Below, piece after piece: positions 54,557 to 64,000 of a stretch of DNA of 64,000 bases. Every line of letters begins with the position of its first letter. Positions within the stretch are counted from its first letter, which is position 1. The DNA is from Emergomyces orientalis. Taxonomy: Eukaryota; Ascomycota; Eurotiomycetes; Onygenales; Ajellomycetaceae. The position numbers and the translations under genes were made by a program. Below the pieces are notes generated by a model that saw only the letters and a program-made list of their open reading frames with translations, was not told where the DNA came from and searched no databases. The stretch spans positions 1,240,001-1,304,000 of the forward strand of contig MOWL01000001.1 in NCBI GenBank assembly GCA_002110485.1, read 5' to 3'.

Positions 54557-55219
54557 GGGGGAAATCCTTGCTTTCCATATGCGTCTATGTGAAGTTGATT
54601 CTGGAGTTCCCTTGTGTCACTGGTGGCCTGGTCAATATTGAGGTCCCATATATATGATATCACACCCTTGCGTGTTGGCTTCCCGGATAGCAAGCTAAAC
54701 ATGTAAACTAATCAGGGAGGTGCGTGATATTTTTGGCGTACTGTGTGAGAGGACTTGAGGCCTCTCAGGCATTGACACATCATGCAAAGAAAGGTTCTTG
54801 ACTGGGTTAGGGCACTCAGCTAACCGAGACGTGGACGAACAACAAAGCAGAGTGTATTCATGGCGGAGCTTTTTTCTCACTTTCCCTCCCATCATAATTT
54901 ATGGCATCTGATAAACTTGCTGTTGGCAACAGTAATATAATGAAACAAAAGTGCATCATGTACAACCAAAAATATACCATGATTTGTCAGAAGCGGCGAA
55001 ATTTGTGGTGGTGCTGCGGTTGGCAAAAAGCGAGATCTCGAGATCTGGCGCAGCAGACACGAGATCGGGACACACCAAGTTCAAGCGACTAAAGCCGTAA
55101 TCCCAGACAATTTGTTCTCATGCTCTTTTCTCGGCTGCATTATTTGGCTCCAGTCGTCAGCCAGAAAAACCTTCGGCGTGGTTCCGATCTAAATCATCTC
55201 GCTCTATTTTTCCATATTT

Positions 55220-55314
55220 CTTAGGCCCTTACTCTTAACTAATCCCAATTCTAACATAACCCTCAATCTCTAACACCTAATCCTAATCTATTAACCCTTA
55301 CCTACCTCTAACCC
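55220..55314. repeat. Degenerate telomere-like (CCCTAA) block
   Basis: About 95 nt in which almost every hexamer is a near match to CCCTAA/TTAGGG units: CTAACC-, CCTAAT-, TAACCC- and CTCTAAC-like words follow one another with strong C/T/A bias and very little G. No two adjacent units are perfect. This looks like an old interstitial telomeric repeat. Chance or a simple pyrimidine-rich tract is the alternative. Confidence 0.5.
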
Positions 55315-55663
55315 AGTGTTGGGGGTGGTGAGAGTGCCTTCAGAGAATGTGTGATTGGATGAGTGGTTGGAAACGGGAGTATTTAGTGTGGGTGTATTTT
55401 AGATAGATGAGACTAGCTGACCCATTCCCCCAAAAACCTGGCCGGAAATTGGAGTCATGTTCAACGTTTTGGCACCATGTTCAGCTGTAACTTTAGGAGG
55501 GACACTGTTATATCGTGAGGCTCATCTGATGTAAACAAACAAGAACAACAACAAAACAACAAAACAACGGGTTCCAAAGGTTCACAGTGACCTTAATAGA
55601 AGTCCAACCATGGCCCATTTCGTTGTAACAGTCCGCCTTCCCTGTTTGGGACTAGGCATACTC

Positions 55664-55975
55664 TCAATTCACAGCCGCATAATTATTAATCCGGACTGTA
55701 ATGGGAATAGTGTGCAAAATTCCGTGTCTGGTTCTCTTGATTGCTGACACATGCGAAAGATGCAGCCACTCACAGGCCGTGTTGCTGTCCAAGATGCCCA
55801 AGGGCACGAAAATGCTCAGCCGCGACTGACTAAGCAGTTCATCGCGCTCTGAAGCGGTGGGATTCTTGGCACGTCCCCCTTTGCAACACATCTCTGGCAG
55901 TGCAATTTCCTCACCTTCATCCTCACTCCCATCCGCTCTTTCACACCAACAATCGCCCTGCTCTCCGGGCATCAT
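55664..55975 (-). CDS. Doubtful 103-aa ORF divergent from rax2
   Basis: Frame from an ATG at 55975 to a stop at 55664. It has an acidic, cysteine-bearing N terminus (PGEQGDCWCERADG) and a more ordinary C-terminal half. The frame is open to 56056 from a GTG. It lies only 227 nt from the rax2 ATG, where a rax2 leader is expected. No family is recognised and chance is likely. Confidence 0.15.
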   Translation of the reverse strand: MMPGEQGDCWCERADGSEDEGEEIALPEMCCKGGRAKNPTASERDELLSQSRLSIFVPLGILDSNTACEWLHLSHVSAIKRTRHGILHTIPITVRINNYAAVN

Positions 55976-56202
55976 CACTCTTTTTCTCTTTTGTTCGACA
56001 GGGGTGTGAGGATTTCTACTTGAAGGGGGTTTTGGATATCTTCTGTTTCTCACCACACGCTCCTTTTCAGAAACATCTCGTGTTATTATAGCTCATGGTC
56101 GGTTCTCCTCCCAGGATCTCCACTCGTATCTTGGCCCTGGATTGACGGAGATATCTACCTACCTACACCTAAGGTAGCACCTGTGTCGTCGCCGGTGGAA
56201 CT

Positions 56203-59200
56203 ATGAGGGCCTCCTCACTGTTCGAGCCAGCGACGGCGAGCGTTCTCTCTTCCCTCTATCGTTCCGCCTTTTTCGCCCTTTCGCTCCTGCCCTCGACAAT
56301 CAATGCTGTCCAGTTCACGCCTGTTACTCAGCCAGATCTTGATCTTGGGCCCTTGGGTCGAATTGCCTTGACCGGCAGCTTCGATGCTATAACCCTGTTC
56401 CAGTACGAGGAGCAGCGACGGAAACCTAGCCTACCAAATGGACCCCAGTCTCACTCCCTCCTTGCAACGTTGCCAAACGGTGCCCTAGCTTCAATTGCCT
56501 CATCCGACGCAGATATATTGTCACTCTGCCCGCTGACAGCAGAGGATGGTACGATTACCGGTATCGTTGTTGGGGGAAACTTCACAAGTCTAGGCGGGGT
56601 CGAATCCCAAGGAATTGCTCTTTTCGACCCAAATTCAACTAAAGTAACCCCGATTTCTGGTCTCAAGGGACAGGTACTCGCCTTACTGTGCGACGAAGAA
56701 AACGGAAATGTATATGTGGGTGGAGATTTTAAGGAATCTGAATCCAACAATGCTATTATCTGGTCACCAAAATCTGGGTTTTCGGCTCTTCCTTTCGCTG
56801 GCTTCAACGGGCCCGTGACATCCATCATCAAAACTCCGCAAGGCCGCATTGTATTTGGAGGCTCATTTGACGGCTTGGGAAACACGACAACGCCGTCTCT
56901 AAAGGACCAACAGGTCGTCAACCTTGAAACCGCATCCATAACTTCTGGATTTAGTACAACGAGGGCCTCATTCAGTGATCCTCGGAACGCCATCTGTAAG
57001 CAGAACCAGAGGGAAGGCGTTGGTAATCCATGGCTACTTGCAGATAATGGGCCGGGCTATTTTCGTGCTGAGATGAGGTTTGGATTCCAGCCAACGAAAC
57101 TAAGGATACGAAATACACATTTAGAAGGAAGAGGGACGAAAACTTTCCGCTTTACGGCAGTACCTGACAATGGAATACTGAATATGACCTACACTGATCC
57201 TGCCACCGGTAATATTATGGCATGCGATGCGAGATGTCCGCTTTCGGACGATCCGTCCGAAGAGTTTCGCGATTTCAAATTCGTCAATGTAGTTGGCATG
57301 AACGGTTTCCAACTTGATATTTCCGACTGGTATGGTGCAGGTGGAGGCTTTGATAGTGTGGAACTCTTCCAGGACGGTACGTGATCTCCAAAACAATGCT
57401 TGAATAAGGAATGCCAAGCTAACCTTATACTAGATATCTATACTCATGCCGTGGATGATTTCAACGAACCTACCTGCGCTGGAATCGCTTTCCGATCCAG
57501 AGCAAGCACAACAGGCAGTTGGACAGTTACACCGTCCCTCCAGAGCTCGTCCGACTATTTAACCGCCAAGGTTGCATCGACAGATCAGTCTTCGACATCA
57601 GTGACCTTCGAGCCAGACATAAAACAGTCAGGAAACTATTCAGTGACCGTTTTCACGCCGGGATGTGTCACAGATAATACTTGTGAAGCCCGCGGAATCG
57701 TTAACGTTACGGGGACCTTCTCTTCCGGTGGCGACACACAGGCTCAGAGCTTAATAGCTCAGACGAACAATTTTGACAAATACGATCAAATATATCTCGG
57801 TTTTATTGATGCCAGTAGCAGCAACTTTCGACCATCTGTGAAACTGACTCCCAGAACTGGCCAGGAAAATATCAACGTTGTTGCCTCTCGAGTTCGATTC
57901 CAACTTATATCCTCGACTGGAGGCCTAAATGGCCTATTTGAGTTTGATCCGAGCATTAAAGAGATCAATCCAGACTTTTCAAAATCCGCCATAAATAAAG
58001 CAGCAACCGATCTCGAGCCCGACGCTTCAATAAAAAGCCTAACTTTCGGCAACAATATTATTTTTGTCGGCGGAACCTTCTCCAGCTCCTCGTCCAACAA
58101 CATCATGTCCGTCTCAAACGGGAAGCCCTCTTCTTTGCCAGATGGTGGCTTGAATTCTCAAGTTAATTCTTTACTATTACTTGGAAACACTCTTTTCGTT
58201 GGTGGCAATTTCTCTGGCACATCGGGTGATGGTAGTGGAAATGATGATAACGAAAGCAGGCTAAGGAATGTTGCAGCATATTCCCTGTCGGACAAAGCGT
58301 GGAGCCCTCTAGGGGCTGGCGTAGATGGTCGCGTGGATTCCATAGTACAATTTTCTGTCAACTTAACCCACGACAAGCCTGAAATTGCGGTTGGCATAAG
58401 TGGAAACTTTACTCACATCCTTCCATTTGATGACAGTCGCTTAAAACCAGCTCCAGGCTTCGCGATCTGGGTTCCCTCTAGAAGAAATTGGTTGCAGAAT
58501 CTCGACGTCAGTCAGAGGGCTTTTACTGGAGGGCTCACCGCGTCAATTACGGTCAGGAATGTGACTACACTTTTTGCTGGCAACCTAGTATCGGGAGGAA
58601 TCGCGTCTCGCGGCGCTGTCGCATTGACGGATGAGGATGATGATCTTGGCCTTCAACCGCTCCCTGTCAACATTCAGCCAACGGCAAGGAAATCGTCGCT
58701 ACTAAAGAGGGTCACCGCTTCCCAAAATGTTAATGGTGTTATTACAGGACTTTTCTACAATGGCTCAGGGCGTAATCTCACAATATTGGGCGGCCATTTT
58801 TCTGCCATTGGAGAAAATGATACAGTCATTGAGAACCTTCTTTTCCTTGATGGCTCAAATGATGCTGTCACTGGTGCCGGACCTGGCATTGATACGGGAT
58901 CGAGTTTCCTGGCGATTGGTCTGCGAGGAGACACACTATTCGCCGGCGGCATTGTTAAAGGTCGCGTTTCCACATCCGATGTAAACGGCCTAATCGCTTA
59001 TGACCTCAAAAGCTCGAAATACGCATCACGTCAGCCCCCTGCTCTCGAAGGTGACATCATAGTTGTAAACTCTATTGCTCCACGTCCAGAATCCGACGAT
59101 GTCTATATTGGCGGCCAATTCCAGGCAGCTGGTGGGCTGCCTTGTCCTAGCGTTTGCAATTTCCAACCAGCTTCGAATCACTGGACCCGGCTGGGTGATG

Positions 59201-60049
59201 ATATCAGAGGCACCGTTTCTGTCCTAGAGTGGGCTACCAAGGACAAACTTATTGCTGCAGGAAATTTTACAGTTGGAGGTAACGCGACTACTTTGGCTAT
59301 CTATGATGCGGTATCGCGAATTTGGTCTTCAATAGATGGAGCATCCTCCAAGGTTATTCCGGGCCCCGTCACGGCCTTCGGTTTTTCTAGAGAGGATGGC
59401 TCTCGCTTTTGGGTTGCTGGAAAGTCAAGTGATGGTTCCCCATTCCTTGTTTTCTACGATGGCTCAAAATTCCACTCACCTGGCGCTACCTTTGGGAAAC
59501 AAACTATAATACACGGAATCCAAGTCATTGGTCTACGACAAGAACATGGTGAAACCGAGGTGTTCGATAAGGACCAAGTATTGCTCATTTCTGGTCGACT
59601 CGAAATCCCAGACTTTGGCAGTGCCTCTGCTGCGCTCTATAACGGAACTACATTAACACCGTTCATCCTAACCACAACGACCGACGGTCAACCGGGCACT
59701 GTTGCAGAACTATTCTCTGAAAATAAAAATACATTTAAAGGCGTCCGTAAGTATTAAGAATAATCATTAACATCACTAATTACTACTAGACCTCCCAAGC
59801 TGACAGTTAACTTTGGCAGGTCGACCACATTCTAAAGGGATAGTCATTCTAGTGTCGTTTTGTATCGCGCTGGGTTGTGTATTTTTGATTGTTTTAATCG
59901 GAATCATCCTGAATCGCATCCAGCGCCACCGGCAAGGCTATGTCACCGCACCACGAGGCACAGACCGACGGCCGGATCTTCAACGGGTTCCCCCAGAACA
60001 TCTCCTGGATTCTCTAAGACAACGGGCATCTGGAGTGCCAGCCATATGA
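56203..60049 (+). CDS. rax2: Cortical polarity protein Rax2
   Basis: Type I membrane landmark protein that, with Rax1, marks sites of polarised growth and bud or hyphal tip selection at the cell cortex. Exons: 56203-57376, 57434-59746 and 59820-60049, with introns of 57 and 73 nt; the product is 1238 aa. The N-terminal signal region ends near residue 35 (FFALSLLPSTINA). The large extracellular part carries repeated kelch/propeller-like units with the recurring pattern VGGNFTSLGG, YVGGDF, FGGSFDGLGN, FVGGTFSS, LGGHFSAIG, YIGGQFQAAGG and AAGNFTVGGN, and many N-glycosylation sequons. A single membrane segment spans about residues 1169-1193, followed by a basic cytoplasmic tail (RIQRHRQGYVTAPRG) ending GVPAI. 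The third exon is needed: reading through the second donor stops after two codons. Length and topology match Pezizomycotina Rax2. Confidence 0.95.
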
Positions 60050-61066
60050 GCCACCACCCCCAGCATCTTACGAGCTTGATAATAGTTCTTCAAATTTCCA
60101 TACTTTCATATTGTAAAATGGCGTCTGGGCGGAGGAAAATACCCTTTCGAACTGTTTAAGTTGGCGTTTCTTTTTCACTTTTGGCGAGGATATTCTATAA
60201 TTTCTGTCTCCTTTTTCAACGCGATATTTGGCAACATACTTCTTCTTCAAATGTTGCATTTGTCTTTTTATCATATCAGCGACAAGGTGTATCGGTAGGA
60301 TATATCTATGTCTCGCCACTCGTGTCGTTTATTTTCTCTACTACGGAACTAATTTTATGTTCGCCTGGACAACGTGATTTCTTTGGCCGCTTTTATTTCC
60401 CCACATTTTCCGCATATGGTAAAAGATATCTACTCCTTGCCTTTTTCCCATTCTCTTTTCCTCTACCGATAGCTGTCGGAAATACTCGCATATGAGAGCA
60501 TACATAGAGAACTTTTCAGACTTTTTGCGCCCGTAATCCAAGGTCCCAAAACCTATTAAGGACCCGAGGGCAAGTCCAGGGAATCCTCAAATCCGTGGAA
60601 ATTTTTTAAATGTCCCAAAACAACCTTGGATGTGCTCGTGTTTTTGGGGTAGAGCCTTGGGATCATGTCAAATGTAACCCAAAATGTGAATAGCCGCTTG
60701 CCAATATGAAACGCGTTCGCGATTTCATCCCTACTTGGATTGGATAGTCACTGTAGAATGTAAAATAACCCAGACTTCTCATGGACCTTAGTGCATGTTC
60801 CGCGTATTTTGGATTGGCTGAGAAATTAGCTATGAAAAATGGCGGATAGCAGTTGAATGGATAAAAATCCTGACTGCTCCATAATCTTTATCTTGAGACT
60901 TAATCCCCACTTTTTCTTTTTTGCTGAACCCTCCCCGCTGTATGGGGCAGGGCAAATGGATGGATCCTGCTCTCTGCCATCATTTATAGTCGCTGCCACT
61001 GTCCATAAAATTAAATTTTTATAAAGGGGACTGGAAACCGGCAGGTTCAATTGAGTGTAGTCCAGA
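60050..61066. other. Intergenic region rax2 to Zn2Cys6 gene
   Basis: About 1 kb between two plus-strand genes. The first half is T-rich 3' flank of rax2. The second half is the promoter and leader of the Zn2Cys6 factor. The sequence from 60535 to 60680 has three loosely repeated CCCAAAA/CCAAAA words. No gene is seen. Confidence 0.5.
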
Positions 61067-63820
61067 ATGCGCTCAAGGACTGGCTGGTACGTAGCACTGA
61101 TTTCCCTTCCAACCAAGCCCCTCGCCAGAAACTTCATTTTTTTCGCATGTTCTAGCGGGGGATTCACGGTCACTCACTCCAATATGAAGCTCTCTGCTTG
61201 ATCTGGTTACGTATTTTCTTTTACTAACTCAGCTTATGTTTTACGATTACCATCAGTCTCACGTGTCGATCCCGAAAGTTGAAATGCGACGAGCGAAAGC
61301 CGCAATGCTCACAATGTCGGAAGGCTTCGCGCGAATGTCGACCGAGCGAGGGCATTGTTTTCCGCCACCAGCAGAATGCGTCAATGAACAAGGCCGGGCA
61401 GGACTTGGATGACGGTGACAGTAGGGCGTTGAGTGGGTTTTACTCTTATAAAAACACCTTCGATGAGGACAGTGTTTGGTTGGAGATCCCGAAACAAGGT
61501 GCGTATCTACGTGGACACAACATCATTATATGTGTGCCACGCGCGTACGTGATAACGATCAAATGAATGTGGTATGAGTCACTTTAAAACTTTTCGATGG
61601 CACAGCTAATGACTCTCTTTGTTGCCCCAAACAGTTACGTTCGTTGACAACTCCGATCCATATGCAGAGGAACTCAACGCCTCCTTACCGTCTGAAACCC
61701 CCGCTCCCGTTTCCAGCCCACTGACTCCAGCTTGGAGTTCCAATGGTGATTACCACCACCTGGTGTTGATGGATGGTCAGGCGCATGGGCTGGAGGCTCT
61801 CTCAGCAGTTGCAACGAGGGAAACCTACCCTCCCCAGCAGACGTCTTCTATACCGTTACACTCGTCGATGAATAGGAATCATAGCGCGAATGATATTCGC
61901 TTCGGGCAGTCGGAACTGCCTGCCTCGCTAGCTTCAGTGGCTTCTTCAAACAATATAGGCCCCGGCATATCGGTTTCTTCACCATCCCCAGCCACGTCCA
62001 TATCCTCCCCGAATAACAATATAAATTTTTTACTGAACCCGTCAGCGTCAATGCCATCCCCTATCGACCCGAGTGGTCTCCATTCGCCTCTTGACCAAAA
62101 CGAACCACTATTCAACGCTACGCGGTCATCAGAACCAAAGGCTTCGGATACGGAGCTGAGAGAAAATCTTGGCGGTGCGGATGCCGAATCTGATCCTGAG
62201 ATTGCATTCCTATTGCGTCATTTCTCAGAGGCTCCCGGGCTATGGTATGTTCTTCTATATATTCCCATAATTCAAACAGGCTACCATTCAGCTAATGTTT
62301 CTTAGGATGGATCTTTTTGATTTGGGCACTTACTTTGCTTCATACGTTCCCGTTAAGGCCGTAACGGATCCCTTGTTGAAATACGCCGCTTGCGCATATG
62401 CAGCGAAGCAGTTAGGGCTGGTCAAAGGTAACAAGGCTATTGTAGGAGGCGTGTGTAGTAAACAGGCAATGATGGAGGTTTGGCCTGATATTGAGAAGGT
62501 GGATTGGTATTATTACAGTGCAAAATATTACGAGAAAGCCATTCAACTTCTTATGGAAGCCTTACGCCACGATGATAAAAGCACGCCGTTAAGCAATCTT
62601 GAAGCGTTCGGGCAATGGCAAGCAGCGGAACTGTGTAATGACCCAGAACACTCTCATAAACGACGCAGGTACTCGACTAGCCGGCTATCAAGCGCACATT
62701 CAGATGAAGTGTTGGCAGCAACCGCAATTCTATCCGTGTATGAATTTCACGACGCAACGGGACCAGCGTGGAACCGACATCTGAGTGGCGTTAAGTCGTT
62801 GCTCGATATTGCGGAAGTTGGCATGATGCCGGTCGAACAAAGGGCGTCACCGGGGAGTTCGTCTCCCCCTCCAGCCAGGAGACTAGGGCTCTCTAAAGCA
62901 AGGAAGGCAGCGTTTTGGAATTTTGCACGTCAGGATTACTTATCTGCTTGTGAGAAAGAACGAATCGGATGCACCAACTTACAGTATATTATACTAACTA
63001 ATGGCTAGTCATTAACGAATGCAAGACAAGACTAAATACTGACGATTTGGTCCTATGGACTGAAGCAGGCCTTCTGCTGGATAATGATGGGTTCGTCCGG
63101 CCAAGTAATACAACTAGCTCAGGATATCCAGAAGGGGATGATGGCATGAGAGAGGATCTGATATCGAATGCGCTGATTTGGATTCTCTCGAAAGTTGTTA
63201 ATTTTATAGCAAGTCACGGCTTAGATGCTAGCGAGAACTGCTCTTCTGAATCTTCCACTGGCGTTTCCCAGCGAACTCCATTTGAGCGATGGCACAGGCT
63301 TCAAAATGAACTCGACAGGTGGTACAATGGATTACCAGACACATTCAAACCCTGTGTCAGGATGGAGCGCACTCATCCCTCCCCTCAGGATCCAAATGAA
63401 GAGCTTTTACCATGGCCGGAAGTGTGGTACAGTCTGCCAATGTGCGCATCAACAATGCAGCATTACCACATGGCACGGATCCTTCTGCTTGTTAATAAAC
63501 CCCTTGAGTCTTCCGCAAAAGGGCATACAGTGACAAATAAGCTAAAATCCTATCGATCTATCGAGAGCGAAATAGGGTTTCGTACTCATGAGATTTGTGG
63601 AATTTCTATGTCTAGACCGGACGCTTCCGCGCGTATCCATTCCGTGCAACCTTTGTTCGTCGCTGGTCAGTGTCTCACCGAACCCCGAGAACGTCAAACT
63701 ATCCTGCAGCTGCTGAGAGGCATCGAGGATGATCTTGGATGGGCTACTGAGTACCGTGTTAAACTGCTACTTAAAGAGTGGGAGTGGGATGAAATGCCTA
63801 GGAATATCCCCAGGCCTTGA
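61067..63820 (+). CDS. Zn2Cys6 transcription factor, ARCA-like
   Basis: Nuclear fungal-specific regulator. Exons: 61067-61086 (20 nt), 61257-61498, 61635-62244, 62306-62949 and 63009-63820; introns are 170, 136, 61 and 59 nt. The product is 775 aa. Splicing of the tiny first exon gives MRSRTGCLTCRSRKLKCDER, a textbook zinc-cluster start; the codon for the first ligand Cys7 is split TG|T. Ligands are Cys7, 10, 17, 24, 27 and 34 (C-X2-C-X6-C-X6-C-X2-C-X6-C). Residues of about 90-285 are Ser/Pro/Asn-rich. The regulatory domain follows (LLRHFSEAPGLWMDLFDLG, YFASYVPVKAVTDPLLKYA, then AILSVYEFHDATGPAWNRHLSG, KARKAAFWNFARQDYLSA). The C-terminal part includes FERWHRLQNELDRWYNGLPDTF. It resembles factors annotated as ARCA-like; target genes are unknown. 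Confidence 0.9.
61087..61256 (+). other. 170-nt intron splitting the zinc-cluster Cys7 codon
   Basis: Donor GTACGT after GGC TG, acceptor ACCATCAG before T CTC ACG TGT, with an ACTAAC branch sequence upstream of the acceptor. The spliced codon TGT is the first zinc ligand, so retention would remove the DNA-binding domain. Confidence 0.8.
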
Positions 63821-64000
63821 AGAATGGGTTGATAGGGAGAGAGTACCCATTTTCATGTGTTGGAAGCCGTTCTAGAATTCCAAATAGAACATCACGCGGC
63901 CAGAAGCTTGCTATCGTGCCAAATGGAAGCATCGATAGAGGCACTCGGTTGTCCTAGTCGCGGGGAGTGGGGCTCACTGCCATTCATTCTGTAGACATGC

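Larger units (their letters stand above)
51479..56202. other. 4.7 kb intergenic region with telomere-like block
   Basis: Between carbonic anhydrase and rax2, both on the plus strand. It holds a 16-nt palindrome (53056-53071), a T16A8 tract (54533-54556), a degenerate telomere-like block (55220-55314) and a doubtful minus-strand frame near rax2. No family protein was recognised on either strand. Confidence 0.55.

Noticed and set aside
1..64000. Secondary-metabolite or other biosynthetic cluster
   Set aside because: No synthase, P450, transporter or tailoring enzymes accompany the two Zn2Cys6 factors; neighbours are housekeeping genes.
1..64000. CRISPR array, viral or intact transposon sequence
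   Set aside because: No spaced direct repeats, no replication, capsid, reverse-transcriptase or transposase motifs in any frame examined.

Overview
The window looks like nuclear DNA of a filamentous ascomycete. The genes are split by short introns (57-170 nt) with GT..AG ends and CTAAC/CTGAC-type branch sites. The recognisable set is typically Pezizomycotinan: an FlbC-type C2H2 conidiation regulator, two Zn2Cys6 regulators, the Rax2 polarity protein and a secreted GH76 mannanase. Protein similarity recalled from known families points to Eurotiomycetes; Onygenales (dimorphic moulds) is a guess from the FlbC, Pob3 and CTF1-like sequences and from the very long intergenic stretches. No bacterial-style operons, CRISPR array, rRNA, convincing tRNA or intact transposon was seen.

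Layout. 1-2623 (-): CTF1/FarA-like Zn2Cys6 factor, seven exons visible, 3' end beyond the window. 2624-9728: 7.1 kb without a supported gene. 9729-11061 (-): flbC. 11062-24535: 13.5 kb gene desert with a G-quadruplex-type G tract, long A and T tracts, CCTAGG-centred palindromes and at most one doubtful small ORF. 24536-28279 (-): SF3B1/Hsh155, the U2 snRNP branch-site factor. 29195-29685 (+): small secreted cysteine protein. 31244-35983 (-): 1579-aa serine-rich protein with a C-terminal methyltransferase-like fold. 40255-41130 (-): SAP-domain mRNP protein Tho1. 43700-45932 (-): FACT subunit Pob3. 48985-50151 (+): GH76 mannanase. 50630-51478 (+): beta carbonic anhydrase with a mitochondrial-type leader. 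56203-60049 (+): Rax2. 61067-63820 (+): ARCA-like Zn2Cys6 factor.

Functionally these are independent chromosomal genes: splicing (SF3B1), chromatin and mRNP handling (Pob3, Tho1), morphogenesis and wall (FlbC, Rax2, GH76), metabolism (carbonic anhydrase) and regulation (two Zn2Cys6 factors). I rebuilt exon structures by hand. Several simple open reading frames here are misleading: SF3B1 and pob3 each contain a stop-free intron whose length is a multiple of three, the pob3 start codon is itself split by an intron, and the right-hand Zn2Cys6 factor starts in a 20-nt exon that carries half of its first zinc-ligand codon. Several long frames begin at TTG or GTG, and the real ATG lies further inside.

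No clearly new multi-gene system is visible. The most interesting points are the intron architecture of SF3B1 and pob3, the large desert around flbC, a degenerate telomere-like block near 55.2 kb, and the unassigned secreted and methyltransferase-like proteins.
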